The notes under the pieces: model-generated
Database searches by the model: none
What the model saw: the letters and a program-made list of their open reading frames with translations, nothing else
What the model was told of the DNA's origin: nothing
Shown: piece by piece, positions 10,346 to 20,569 of the stretch
Position numbering within the stretch: position 1 is the first letter of the stretch
Layout: each line of letters opens with the position of its first letter
Program-made: the position numbers and the translations under genes
Source: Takakia lepidozioides
Lineage: Eukaryota > Streptophyta > Takakiopsida > Takakiales > Takakiaceae
Length of the DNA: 64,000 nt
Direction: 5' to 3'
Assembly: GCA_030704615.1 (NCBI GenBank)
Contig: CM060734.1
Coordinates: 44,160,042-44,224,041, forward strand

Positions 10346-10500
10346 CAACAAGCTTCTCCTCATCTATGTTATCTGTTTTTGGATACTTTCCTGCTGCCAC
10401 ATCGGCAGTAACTTGTCAAAGTCACTCCTAACCACCAAAGATACACCCAACGAGCTAACTTACAGAATTCAATATGCATCTCAAACTCCCTTGCTCAGTT
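10346..10500 (-). repeat. OSB/PPR leader module fragment (intron-exon edge)
   Basis: Matches blocks at 32040-32165 and 41980-42105. On the minus strand it contains GAATTCTGTAAGTTAG, which resembles an exon end plus a GTAAGT splice donor. The sequence is a non-coding or partly coding piece of the leader region of the PPR gene family. Its junction with PPR sequence at about 10345 is abrupt. Confidence 0.5.
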
Positions 10501-10950
10501 TCTCACCAAACACTGTATGATAAGTGGCATGTTAGCAAGAGCAGTTTCCAGGACGATATTTGGCTCAATTCTGGTTTTGATAATACCAACATGGATCTTT
10601 TTGCCCTTTTCCAGGTCTGCCAGGCTGCCACATGCATTGAGAACGGAAGTGAATGTGACTTTGTCCAGTACCCACCCTTCCCATATCATTTGCTCATAGG
10701 TCTCCAAGGTGACCACACCCTTGCTGAGCATATCCTGCAGCAATCATCGCACAATGAAACCACATCTCGTCCAGCCATATTGTCGAAAACTCGACGGGCC
10801 TCCTTCATGCTCCCGCACTTGGCCTACATGGCAGCAAGGGCAGTCTCTAGAATGACATTTGGTGCAATTCCAGCTTTCAAAATGTCAGCTTGGACCTGTT
10901 TTCCCTTTTCCAGGGCACCTATGCTGGCACATGCCTTGAGAGTAGAATGA
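10495..10950 (-). pseudogene. Diverged PPR fragment
   Basis: Minus-strand PPR motifs unlike the abundant local type: VTFTSVLNACGSLADLEKGK and an upstream unit with ALEKGKQVQADILKAGIAPN (about 10850-10930). Both belong to the PLS class. Stops interrupt the frame (for example within the AAM-AKCGS segment near 10825), and there is no E or DYW end. It probably derives from a different member of the same gene family than copy A. Confidence 0.7.
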
Positions 10951-11034
10951 ACGTGACCTTGGAGGGCACGGCCTGCTAAGACCAAGCTTACTCTCCCAAA
11001 AACCTCATGAAGAATACCAAATCATGGTACCGAA

Positions 11035-11300
11035 CGAGCTAACTTACAGAATTCAATATGCATCTCAGGGCTGAGTCTGATGAGAGGGCAAAACAGGCTG
11101 AAATAGGTCGAAGAATGTGCCCTCGCCACATTGTCCTTGACCTTGTGTCATGACCCATGGAGGATTTGGCCGACCATCAACCCAAAAGGACCTCTTGTGT
11201 GTGCTGCTTGTGCCTGTAGTCAGGTAATGTCGGATTGGTATGTAAGAACCACCACGGTGCAGCTGAGCAGGCAGAGATTGAACTAAGATTTGCAGGCTGG
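11035..11300 (-). repeat. Dispersed leader block R1 (OSB-like gene piece)
   Basis: A block running on the plus strand from AGGGCTGAGTCTGATGAGAG through AACCCAAAAGGACCTCT to about 11240. It recurs at 12247-12345, 12484-12700, 32165-32250, 33240-33310 and 42105-42260. It is always next to the WWDN or PDF exon pieces, so it is likely another exon and intron of the same ancestral gene. The minus-strand frame has SSTYFSLFCPLIRL. No independent identification was possible. Confidence 0.55.
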
Positions 11301-11662
11301 ACAAGGGTGTTGAGTAGAAAAACATTTGTTGTGAATCCACTTTGGATAATGTGAGTGTGCACCTGCTTTCCAGCTTCCAGACCTTCCATCTTCATGCACT
11401 TAAGCAAGAGACAGACATACGTATCTGAATCTGCTGAAATGCCTCCTTGGTTTGAAGTCTGTAGAACCTCTGTCAGGCTGCCTGCCGCACAAAGTATCTT
11501 CACATGCCCAGAAGTGCCAGAAGAGGCATTGTGGACTCCCTCTCTTGATCCTCTTTCAGAAGTTGTGGTCATGGTTGAGGTGCCTGATTCTATCAACTGT
11601 GGCGCTGCAGCTGCTGCCTTTAGTTGACCATCTACCCATGTAGGTTTATTGTCCACCCACAC
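11301..11662 (-). pseudogene. N-terminal part of a PPR-DYW gene, copy B leader
   Basis: Encodes on the minus strand the leader TWVDGQLKAAAAAPQLIESG, a Ser/Thr-rich linker, then the first PPR motif (DTYVCLLLKCMKMEGLEAGK; HIIQSGFTTN; VFLLNTLV). It is closely similar to 8880-9133 and to 36360-36558. It ends at about 11300 in the R1 block rather than in a second PPR motif, so it is a rearranged fragment. The WVDGQLKAAAAA segment is the overlap that links this PPR leader to the OSB-like PDF exon seen at 36866-36960 and 41335-41441. Confidence 0.75.
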
Positions 11663-12030
11663 ACTATCCCTGCTCCTTAGCTATCCATGCCTCTGCACAA
11701 ATCATACATACATCCTTGCCTTGCTGCTATCAGCTGACAATGACAGCCTAGATTTGTTCTAGGAAACACCCAACTCAACTTATCACTCTAGTTCCTATCC
11801 TCAATTGCATCTACTACTCTCTGTAATCCAACAGGCATTCACCTTTTGCCTCCATTGTCCCACCATTGACTGGGGACAGAAAAGTATTCATTCCACAGCC
11901 TCTCCTCGTCTCTGTTACCTGTTTCTGGATACTTCCCTGTTGTCACATTGGCAGTATCATGTCAAAGTCACTCCAAACTATCAACGGTTCACTCAACCAG
12001 CTAACTTGCAGAATTCAACATGAAAATTTA
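11663..12030 (-). pseudogene. OSB-like exon with WWDN motif, copy 1, with flanking intron
   Basis: On the minus strand about 11905-11845 encodes LWNEYFSVPSQWWDNGGKR and ends at AAAAG-GTGAATGCC, a splice-donor-like boundary. The W-x-W-W-D-N arrangement followed by a PDF exon is typical of the PDF motif of plant organellar single-stranded-DNA-binding (OSB) proteins. The upstream boundary resembles an acceptor (CCAGAAACAG). The rest of the block, 11663-11840, is intron-like and matches 41450-41620. Family assignment rests on pattern recognition only. Confidence 0.6.
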
Positions 12031-12039
12031 GGGCCGATT

Positions 12040-12345
12040 GTGATAAGAGGGAAAAACAGGGTGAAATGTTTTGAAGAAGGTGCCTTCATTAGCAGTGCCT
12101 GAATTTGTCAATTGTACCGCTGCTGCTGTGGCTTCCAGTTGACCATCTACCCATGCAGGTTTCTTGTAGTTATCCTTCCACAGGGAATCATAGGTGATCT
12201 GGAGCTTGAAATCCGGTCCTCTTGGATGAATCTGGACCCACATCTCAGGGTCGAATCTGATGAGAGGGCAAAACAGGCTGAAATAGGTCGAAGAAGAAGG
12301 TGCCCTCACCACATTGTCCTTGACCTTGTTTCATGACCCATGGAG
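12040..12345 (-). pseudogene. OSB-like PDF exon copy 2 joined to block R1
   Basis: The minus-strand frame from 12312 begins in the R1 type (STYFSLFCPLIRFDPEM) and continues at about 12245 into HPRGPDFKLQITYDSLWKDN and KKPAWVDGQLEATAAA. This is the PDF half of an OSB-type motif, followed by the same VDGQL leader that precedes PPR motifs elsewhere. Introns seen in other copies between these pieces are missing here, so this is a rearranged or deleted copy. It ends near 12070. Confidence 0.6.
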
Positions 12346-12790
12346 ACCTGCTAGCAGCTGACACTGACCAACCCAATTCTGAATTGCATCTGCTTCTCTC
12401 TGTAGTCCAACAGGCATTCACCTTTTGTCTCCATTGTCCCACCATTGACTGGGGTCGGAAAAGTGTTCATTCCAAAGCTTGTCAGGGCCGAGTCTGATGA
12501 GAGGGCAAAACAGGCTGAAATAGGTCGTAGAAGAAGGTGCCCTCACCACATTGTCCTTGACCTTGTGTCATGACCCAAGGAGGATTTGGCCGACCATCAA
12601 CCCAAAAGGACCTCTGTGTGTGTTGCTTGCGTCTGTAGTCAGGTAATGTCCGATTGTATGTGAGAACCACCACGGGTGCAGCTGAGCAAGCAGAGATTGA
12701 AACATGGCCTGCTAAGACCAAGCTGATTCTCCCACGAACCTTGTAAACATCAGGAAGAATACCAAATCAGGGTACTAAGAGCCCCCATTT
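12346..12790 (-). pseudogene. OSB-like WWDN exon copy 3 and second R1 block
   Basis: 12480-12415 on the minus strand encodes KLWNEHFSDPSQWWDNGDKR with the donor-like AAAAG-GTGAATG. Next to it, 12484-12700 is another R1 block nearly identical to 11066-11240. 12700-12790 continues the R1 flank and then meets unrelated sequence. 12791-12880 shows nothing recognisable. Confidence 0.55.
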
Positions 12791-12879
12791 GCAGGATGGA
12801 CAAATTTCTTCACATCGTACATTAAGAAAAGCCACACCTTGCTATTGTAGTTGTCCCACCATCTGCTGCGAGAGCTCCT

Positions 12880-13351
12880 GCTGCGTACTCATAATCTCTG
12901 AACGTCTCCATCTGCGAATCGCGATCGGCCTGTAAAACCCCTCCTGCGGTTCAAGAAATCAAGACGCGGGGCAGTTTGGGCAGTTTCGAAACACTTGGCG
13001 CGAAATTCTATTGGCGTTTCCCGGGCGGGCAGCTCGGGCAAATTCCAAAGAATTTGACGACGAAACGTGGCGACGAAACGTGACAACGATGACGTGGCAC
13101 TATGGTACCCTATTCCTGCTCTACGCTAAACTAGCTTCCGACCTTCGGTCGTCGCTAGAACTAGGGCTTCGCGTTGCTCCACACTACTAGCGACGAATTC
13201 TGAGAACTAAGTTCAATTTTTCACAAAAAAAATGGGTGGGTCATCCCCACGGTGTTACATGCAGAGATCCCGTGTTTTGTTTTTTTCTGGAAGAAAAATG
13301 GCGGATCTGCATTTCAACATTCAATTTTCACAAGCCGCATCAATCAATAAC
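12880..13351. repeat. Dispersed repeat copy 2: ACGTGGC array, double hairpin and 3' block
   Basis: Collinear with 5740-6105. It contains GACGAAACGTGGCGACG (about 13058-13080), the CGACC-TTC-GGTCG hairpin, and the inverted repeat GTCGCTAG (13151-13158) / CTAGCGAC (13187-13194). The copy continues across the LINE insertion at 15264. Unlike copy 1, the upstream part (12890-13020) carries GGGCAGTTTGGGCAGTTTCG-type direct repeats. Confidence 0.7.
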
Positions 13352-13359
13352 AACATACC

Positions 13360-14877
13360 CTGGGAGGACTTGGTATCATAGACCCTCTTGCTCAGACTAC
13401 CTCCATTCTCGCAAAGTGGGTTCCCAGGATTTTCACAAATCTTTCAGCCCCGTGGAGTCTACTTGTTCGCCATCATGTCATGGATGCAACACCCACATCT
13501 AGAGAATGGCCTAAATCCCTTCGCTGGATCGTGCAAGGTAAAAGTTCATTCAGAACTCATCCTTTGGGCTCCAAGGCTTGGCAATCTATATGGGCTGCAT
13601 GGGTTCTATTGAGAAACTCCCTCTATCAAACCATGCCATCCACCTTGGAAGAGGCCTTGCGTCAGCCGCTTTTTGCAAACTACAACTCCGATTCAGAGGT
13701 GCTATTATCAGGTGCTAAAAAATGGAGCCATTGGGAGATGGCTGGAATTTCGCATTTTTGCCATATCTGGGATCCTCCTAGCTTCCTCCCCAAAGACCTG
13801 GTCACCTCCCACCTCTCTTCCAGAAGGGCAGGGGCTTGGGATTCTCTGATTAAAGAGATACCCCAGCTTTGGACTTCTTTTCCCTCCGTCCAGGATGCAC
13901 CAAGGCTACTTCCTGCTTGGCTTGGGAAAGGTGCCCCCGAGTCTGCGCAGGTGACCCTCTACGCCATATCTCGCCATGGCAGCACTCTAGCGGGCTGGCA
14001 GTTTCAGGCTGATAGGGTTGGGGGCTTATACCATCCATCGTTCAAGTATCTACAAGAAGAAGGTCTATTTGCGATTAGAGTGTTCTGCAGGATTACGGGA
14101 GCATGCAATCCTTCGCCGCCTCCCAATATCAAACACTACTCTAGTTCTTTCTGTTGGTTCCTGAATGCACCGGTCACACAACTTCAATTTGACCCTGCAG
14201 AGTGGAACTGGATGTCAACCCCTCACAAACCCTTCTTTAGCTATTCGGTCAAGCTTGGTTACAATTTGCTGAGACCCCCGGCTCTCTTCTCTCACAAATG
14301 GAATGCTAAGTGGGAGCATCTTCCACCGCCCTCAGTGAATTGGCTCATGGTTTGGAAGGATGTTTGGAGAAAACAAAGGGCTGCAAAAAGATGTGGATTT
14401 CTATGGAAGATTGTCAATCGTATCTTGCCAGTTTTCGTGCACATTTCGGATCCCCAGCTCCCCTGCTCAATCTGTAACTCGAATGGTCCAGAGACCATTG
14501 AGCATTGCCTGATTCATTGCCCTCTGGCCTCTCTAGTATGGGCTGCTGTTAAGAGATTTTATGCTCACTGGTCACTGGACTTCTCTTCCCAGATTTCCGT
14601 TTTGCTCTTGAACATGCACAATGGTGCTTACTGGAGTACATGCCCTCTCTGGATAGCACTTTGTGCCCACACCTTGTGGAATATCTGGAAATGTAGGTGC
14701 TCTTGTGTTTTTGAGGCTAAGGTACCATGTGCTAAGATAGCATTGTATCGAATTCATTCCGACCTTATGACTAAAGCGAGAAAATCTTGGAGCGTTTTGT
14801 GTGCAGTTGCTGCCAGAAGCTCTCAGAACAAGAGGTTGCAACTATTCGTTGACTTTGATAAGTCCTGGGGAAAATGA
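13360..14877 (+). pseudogene. LINE ORF2 C-terminal part (RT end and zinc-binding domain)
   Basis: The frame is open from the truncation point to the stop at 14877 (about 505 residues). It begins LGGLGIIDPLAQTTSILAKW, the conserved region just after the RT palm in plant LINEs. It ends with a zf-RVT-type domain: FSYSVKLGYNLL, WLMVWKDVWRKQ, CGFLWKIVNRILPV, then Cys/His positions CSICNSNGPETIEHCLIHC (about 14463-14520). The catalytic RT part and endonuclease are absent, so it cannot act on its own. The frame itself has no stop, which suggests a fairly young insertion. The 3' untranslated region is 14878-15235. This family differs from the RNase H-bearing LINE at the right end of the window. Confidence 0.85.
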
Positions 14878-15263
14878 GGCATTCTGTGCACAAGAGTTTC
14901 AGACTCATCGGTTGTCTGGAACAACCAACTCCCGCCATGTTGGCAGTTCACGTAGTGCCCAACAGTCAGCTGAGCCTGAAGACTCTGACGTCAATTGGCG
15001 CCACAAGCGCTCTCTTCGGAAGGGCAAGTCCAAGGCGCATCTTTCCTTCGCCTCTTCCAGGCCTTAGACATCCCCCACCTGCAGCGCTCTTATCCTTAGC
15101 CTCTGCAGACTTCTTAGTTTTGGTTATGGGGCAAAGCTCATTTATCGTCCTCATGGTTTCCTAGTGAGGTTATTTTTTCCTCACTTTCTTTGTAATCCGT
15201 TTTTTTGAAATAAATTCTAAAGGGCCTCAGTTCCCTGTTTTTATTTTATTTATTTATTTTTTA
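13361..15263 (+). mobile_element. 5'-truncated LINE with 9-bp target-site duplication
   Basis: The direct repeat AACATACCC occurs at 13352-13360 and 15264-15272. Uninterrupted copies of the target at about 6104 and 37831 have it only once, so the borders are well defined. The element starts inside the reverse-transcriptase region and runs to a tail of T- and TTTA-rich sequence (about 15236-15262). 5' truncation plus a target duplication is the signature of target-primed reverse transcription. The T-rich plus-strand tail is unusual for an A-tailed LINE. Confidence 0.85.
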
Positions 15264-15541
15264 AACATACCCAAATACCTTTACATTCACTATATGAACT
15301 TTCAATCATCCACCGTGGGATTGGATCTTGGTGGGTTAAGGCTAGCTTTTGACAATATTCATGCAAGTTCGTCAAGGGCTCCATCCAAAGCCACACCACG
15401 AGAAACAAACAAACATGTCCAAATTTAAGATACTGAACAAACTTGTGCACATGGCTACCCCTCTCATCAAGCTCATTAAAATTCGAATTCACTTCCATCT
15501 TCGAGCTTTGGAGAAGCTCCACCACCCAAACCCAGAATTAT
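15264..15541 (-). repeat. 3' flank block, copy B (continued beyond the LINE)
   Basis: Continues the block interrupted at 13360 and matches 6106-6384 and 37831-38100. At 15541 it jumps directly into PPR E-motif sequence that corresponds to about 7135. The DYW domain and its stop are therefore deleted in this copy. Confidence 0.7.
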
Positions 15542-18183
15542 AGCAACACATAAGTCGTGGCATCCTGTTCATCCCACTTGAGGATAGATGTTGCCACACA
15601 TTCAGCCATCTCTACATTGCCATGGATTCTGTAGGCACCAAGCAAGGCCTTCCACACCACAACATCTGGATTGATTCGCATATTATTAATCAGGTACCTT
15701 GCCTCATGTAGTTGTCCCGCACGTCTAGAAGGTCCACCATGCAGCCAAAGTGCTTTACTGGCAGGGTGACACCATGATGTTGACTCAGGGAATCGAAGTA
15801 GCGTCTTCCTCCATTCAGTAGGCCAGTGTGGCTGCATGCAAAGAGAACACATATAAAGGTGATATTGTCCAGCTTCAAGCCATTCTTTTGCATTCCTTCA
15901 AATAGTTGCAGGACCTCCCTAGGACAACCATGCTGGGCATATCCTGCGATCATCGGATTCCACGACACCACATTTCATTCAGCCACATTGTCAAATACTC
16001 CCTTTGCATCCTCAATGCACCCACATTTCGCATACATGTCCACCAGGGCAGTGTCCAGAATGACATTTGGTACAATTCCAGCTTTGATGATGTCACCATG
16101 CACCCTTTGCCATTTTCCAGGGCTGCCAGGCTTGCACAAGCATTGCAAACGCACACAAACGTGATGTGGTCGGACTTCACCCCTTACCCATCATTTGCTC
16201 ATAGGTCTCCAAGGCCTCCATCCCGCGCCCCTGTTGTGCATATCCTGCAAGCATGGCATTCCATGACACCAAATCTCATTCAGCACTTCATCCGCATCCT
16301 TGATGCACCCACATTTGGCATACATGTCCACGAGGGTATTGTTCAGAATCACATCTGGTACAATTCCAGCTTTGGCGATGCAACCATGCACCTCTTTGCC
16401 CTTTTCCAGGGCTGCCAGGCTTGCACACGCATTGCAAACGCACACAAACGTGATGTGGTTGGGCTTCACCCCTTCGCACATCATTTGATCATAGGTCTCC
16501 AAAGCCTCCATCCCAAGCCCCTGCTGTGCATACCCCTGCAAGCATTGCATTCCAGGACACCACATCTCGTTCAGCCATGGTGTTGAAATTAACTCCCTTC
16601 GCATCCTTAATGCACCCACATAAGGCATACATGTCCACCAGGGCAGTGTTCAGGATGACATCAGGTACAATTCCAGCTTTGACGATGTCACCACGGACCT
16701 CTTTCCCCTTTTCCAAAGCTCCCAGGCTTGCACACGCATTGCAAACATAAACAAATGTGATGTGGTTGGGCTTCGCCCCTTCGCACAACATTTGCTCCTA
16801 GGTCTCCAAAGCCTCCATCTTGCACCCTTGTTGTGCATATCCTGCAATCATCGCACTCCACGACACCACATCTCGTTCAGCCTTACTGTCGAACACTCCC
16901 TTCATACATGTCCACAAGGGTATTGTTCTGAATGACATTTTGTACAATTGCAGGTCTGACAAATGCACCCACATTTGGCATACCTGTCCACCAAGGAAGT
17001 GTTCAGAATGACATCTGGTACAATTCCAGCTTGGATGATGTCACCACGGACCTCTTTCCCCTTTTCCAGAGCTCCCAGGCTTGCACACGCATTGCAAACA
17101 CAAACAAATGTGATATCGTTGGGCTTCGCCCCTTCGCGCAACATTTGCTCCTAGATCTCCAAAGCCTCCATCTCGCACCCTTGCTGTGCATATCCTGCAA
17201 TCATCGCACTCCACGACACAACATCTCGTTCAGCCATATTGTTGAACACTCCATTCATACATTCTGAATGACATTTTGTACAATTGCAAGTCTGACAGTG
17301 CACCCATATATGGCATATCTGTCCGCCAGGGCAGTGTTCAGAATGACATCTGGTACAATTCCAGCTTGGACGATGTCACCACGGACCTCTTTCCCCTTTT
17401 CCAAAGCTCCCAGGCTTGCACACGCATTGCAAACACAAACAAATGTGATGTGGTTGGGCTTCGCCCCTTCGCGCAACATTTGCTCCTAGATCTCCAAAGC
17501 CTCCATCCCGCACCCTTGCTGTGCATATCCTGCAATCATGGCACTCCACGACACCCCATCTCGTTCAGCCATACTATCGAACATTCCCTTCATACATGTC
17601 CACAAGGGTATTGTTCTTAATGACATTTTGTACAATTGCAGGTCTGAAAATGCACCCACATTTGGCATACCTGTCCACCAGGGCAGTGTTCAGAATGACA
17701 TCTGGTACAATTCCAGCTTTGACGATGTCACCACGGACCTCTTTGCCCTCTTCCAGGGCTGCCAGGCTTGCATAGGCATTGCAAACGGAAACAAACGTGA
17801 TGTGGTCAGGGTTCACCCCTTCCCCCATCATTTGCTCATAGGTGTCCAAAGCCTCCATCCCGCGCCCTTGTTGTGCATACCTTGCAGTCATCGCACTCCA
17901 CGACACCAAATCTCGTTCAGCCATACTGTCAAACACTCCCTCCGCATCTTCGATGCACCCACTTTTTGCATACATGTCCACGAGGGTATTGTTGACAATC
18001 ACATCTGGTACTATTCCTGCTTTTGTGATGCAACCATGCACCTCTTTGCCCTTTTCCAAGGCTTCCAGGCTTGCAAACGCATAGACGTGATATGGTCGGG
18101 CTTCACCCCTTCCACCATCATTTGCTCATAGGTCTCCAAAGCCTCCATCCCGTGCCCCTGCTGTGCATACCCTGCAAGCATCG
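15542..18183 (-). pseudogene. PPR pseudogene array, copy B (DYW deleted)
   Basis: Minus-strand PPR motifs of the local type repeat at about 288-307 base spacing from 18183 down to about 15900, followed by E-type motifs (INPDVVVWKALLGAYRIHGN at about 15680). The C-terminal HSEK-CGDCH-DYW part is missing. Several units near 16900-17650 are short chimeras in which a partial motif (RPAIVQNVIKNN) is spliced between full ones. Stops and frameshifts are frequent. The array is cut at 18183 by the 13-kb Gypsy insertion and continues at 31438. Confidence 0.85.
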
Positions 18184-18188
18184 CGTTC

Positions 18189-19167
18189 TGTTAGAGGACT
18201 GTCTGGGACTTAGACACTTATACGGGATCTGTAGGGTACCCTTAATTTTTGCACAGACTGAGACCAACAGGAGCCTTAGGGGTGACAACAGCGCACTGTA
18301 GAGGGGGGTTACACAGTCCGTCACAGTCCAACACAGCCCACACAGCCACACAGCCAGTCACAGTCAGCACAGCTCGTCACAGCCCAACACAGCCATCACA
18401 GCCAACACAACCCGTCACAGCCGACACAGCCACACAGCCAAACACAGTCGCACAGCCAGTCACAGCCCGTCACAGTTTCACACAGCCAGTCACAGCTTGA
18501 CACAGCTGTCACGACCATAGGGAACGGAGAGCAGGACAGGGAACGACTGTAGGGAACAACACCTGCAAATGGAACATGTTAGTTCACGGACGACGGTTAG
18601 TGAGGGAAACGGTTAGAGCCACGGGTAGGAAGCTAAAGGGAGAAGCAAGGACTGAGAAGGGGGATTCTTGGAAGCACTTCACGGGGAGGACTTCTTGGTC
18701 ATGCATGAGAGGGGATCGGGCGGAGAGCAGGAACGGAAGCAAGCATGGAGAGCACGGTGAAGGAGGAGAGATGACTAGTAGATGCTTGTTATATGCAAAG
18801 CTGTAGTGATATTGTAGAGCAGATTAGAGACACAATGGCTTCGGCCTGATACCTGATAAATCATAATCTGATACTTATACGATACAATCACACTGTGTAG
18901 AGAGATCTGAGTGAAGCTGTGGAATGAATGGATGAGTTGATAGAATCCGATAGATTGATGAAGCAAACTGATACTTAATTATCAATAACCAGGTAGCTAA
19001 CATGAATGCGGAAAGGAAAACAAATAGGAAACACCCCCATGATACACTAGCTGTAGGTCATGACTGATTGTTCTGAGCGGGCTGAGTACTTAGAGATTTC
19101 CAACTCTTCTATCTTGGAGTTTCCGCCTCGGATAGCGAAGGGATGGGTGAGTAAAAGCCGCGCGACA
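18189..19167 (+). repeat. 5' LTR
   Basis: 979 bases, TGTTAGAGG at the start and GCGCGACA at the end. It contains an array of CACAGYC-like units (about 18315-18510) and an AT-rich stretch (about 18840-18990) that could include promoter or processing signals, not assigned. The reading frame of the upstream ORF starts inside it at 19060. Confidence 0.93.
18315..18510 (+). repeat. CACAGYC microarray in the 5' LTR
   Basis: About 25 imperfect units of 7-12 bases built on CACAGCC or TCACAGC. The matching array in the 3' LTR (about 30520-30770) is longer, which accounts for most of the length difference between LTRs. A related array lies inside the element at 25905-26090. Unit spacing is irregular, so this is not a CRISPR array. 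Confidence 0.8.
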
Positions 19168-19755
19168 TTTGGCGACCATACTGGGGAACTGAGTCATGAA
19201 CAACCAGATGTGACAGGCATCTGGTGGGATCATGGTGGTTGGACCATTAAAGAATTTGAAGTGAATCAAATTCCCTGTGGAACGAAGGAAGAAAGATTGT
19301 CCAAACAATTCTTTCAAAGGTTCTTGGAATTGCCAGACGGTTGTAAAGAAAATATTCTTAAGCGAGTGCATGATGCTGATCCGGAATGGGGTCTGGAGAA
19401 AGGAGTGATAAAGATTTATCAGGTAGCCTGTAGAGGAAGAGCACGTTGGTTACCAACGTTGGTTTATGTGATAGCATTGCTATCCATTAAGCGAGTAGAG
19501 TTTGAAGGCTGGGAAGAAAGAAATGTGAATGTTTATACTCATATGCATGAAGAGCTTGTACTGGTAAAGAATTGGATTCCAAAGGATATTTTGTGGATCA
19601 AACTCACACCAAGAACAGCTTTCCAGACTTGTTTGCCATATGGTTATATGGTAACGGAGACTTCAAGTATAGCCAAGGATGCATTGAAGCTTGAAAGAAA
19701 CCCAGGCATATACGAGAGATATTACAGGAGAGAGTTTTGGTTATTGCCACATTGA
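19060..19755 (+). CDS. ORF upstream of gag, function unknown
   Basis: A 231-residue frame whose only early Met (19060) lies within the LTR; the frame is open across the primer-binding site. The body is rich in Trp and charged residues (GIWWDHGGWTIKEFEV; EFEGWEERNVNVYTHMHEEL; WIPKDILWIKL). No domain was recognised. Some large plant Gypsy elements (Ogre-type) carry an extra ORF before gag, so it may be an equivalent or a gag N-terminal extension. The stop at 19755 is followed at once by another frame. Confidence 0.55.
   Translation: MTDCSERAEYLEISNSSILEFPPRIAKGWVSKSRATFGDHTGELSHEQPDVTGIWWDHGGWTIKEFEVNQIPCGTKEERLSKQFFQRFLELPDGCKENILKRVHDADPEWGLEKGVIKIYQVACRGRARWLPTLVYVIALLSIKRVEFEGWEERNVNVYTHMHEELVLVKNWIPKDILWIKLTPRTAFQTCLPYGYMVTETSSIAKDALKLERNPGIYERYYRREFWLLPH
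19170..19187 (+). other. Primer-binding site
   Basis: TGGCGACCATACTGGGGA begins two bases after the 5' LTR. It starts with TGG, the complement of the tRNA 3' CCA, and resembles the tRNA-Arg-type site TGGCGACTCTGCTGGGGA that I recall from Ogre-like plant Gypsy elements. The primer tRNA is an inference. Confidence 0.7.
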
Positions 19756-19777
19756 AAAGAAATGAAAGACATGGGAC

Positions 19778-20489
19778 ATGAGTGATGAAAGAGAAGCTAG
19801 ACGCCAGAGATATTCAGCAAAAAGAGAAAGCTATCTGAAAGCTAATTATCCATATCTTTGGGAGAGAGGAATAGACATAGGGGAATCATCTGGACCTCTC
19901 ACACCATTAAGATCAAAGAGTACATCACCCATACCGGAAGAACTAGAGTTGGATGCCACTCCTTCTGTTTCTTTGCAAGAAAGATTAAGGGAATTGGTAC
20001 AGGAAGAAGATCAATCACGAGGTGAAAGATCTGAGGTACATCCCTGGATAAAAGATTTGACAGAAATCTTTGATAAGAGTTGGCATGGAACACCAAAAGC
20101 AGGAACTCCAGTTTCTGAAGCGGAAGGTGAAGAAGGAGAAGAGGATGTGGCAGAGCCAACGGAGAGTTCAGACTCTCCAACACCATTACAGTTGAGTTAC
20201 ATGAGTGAAGAAGAAACCCCAAGGGCAGAACTTGGAGGATGAAAACAGAGAGAAGAAATTGGAAGAGGAAGAATATGAAGAAGTAGACCCAACAGCTGAG
20301 GTTGAGACTACAACCAGGACATCCCAACCCGTTGGACCTGGATCAAGTGGAGCACTTGGATCACAGGCCAACGAAGGTGTCGGCTCAGGGGGATCAGGCG
20401 GGCGGCCTGGATCTGGCTCTGGGGGGACAGGGAGTGTGGGAAGTAGTGCAACTGAAGCTGGGAATACTGTGAATATCGTGGGCCAGTAG
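19778..20489 (+). CDS. Acidic linker ORFs between ORF1 and gag
   Basis: Two overlapping frames, 19778-20242 and 20205-20489. The first is charged and proline-rich with a run of Glu (EAEGEEGEEDVAEP); the second is Gly/Ser-rich near its end (GSGGSGGRPGSGSGGTGS). They look like a disordered N-terminal region of gag broken by a frameshift near 20220. No enzymatic motif is visible. Confidence 0.45.
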
Positions 20490-20569
20490 CAGGGAGTGCT
20501 CAAGGGCCACCACTTGGTGGAAGATCCACCACAAAAACAACAGGTCCAGAAGGACCAGCACCAGCAAAG

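Noticed and set aside
9507-10520. 337-residue plus-strand open frame
   Set aside because: Also an antisense frame kept open by repeat periodicity; no motif of its own.
13236-13502. Small plus-strand ORF with VFCFFLEEKW shared with 5966-6196
   Set aside because: Shared because the whole block is a dispersed repeat; it is disrupted by the LINE junction and has no domain.
18249-18500. Open frame rich in THTATQPVT-type repeats
   Set aside because: Product of the CACAGYC array in the LTR, not a protein-coding gene.
18315-18510. CACAG repeats as a possible CRISPR array
   Set aside because: Units are 7-12 bases with no constant spacers, lie inside an LTR, and have a second copy in the other LTR; the DNA is eukaryotic.
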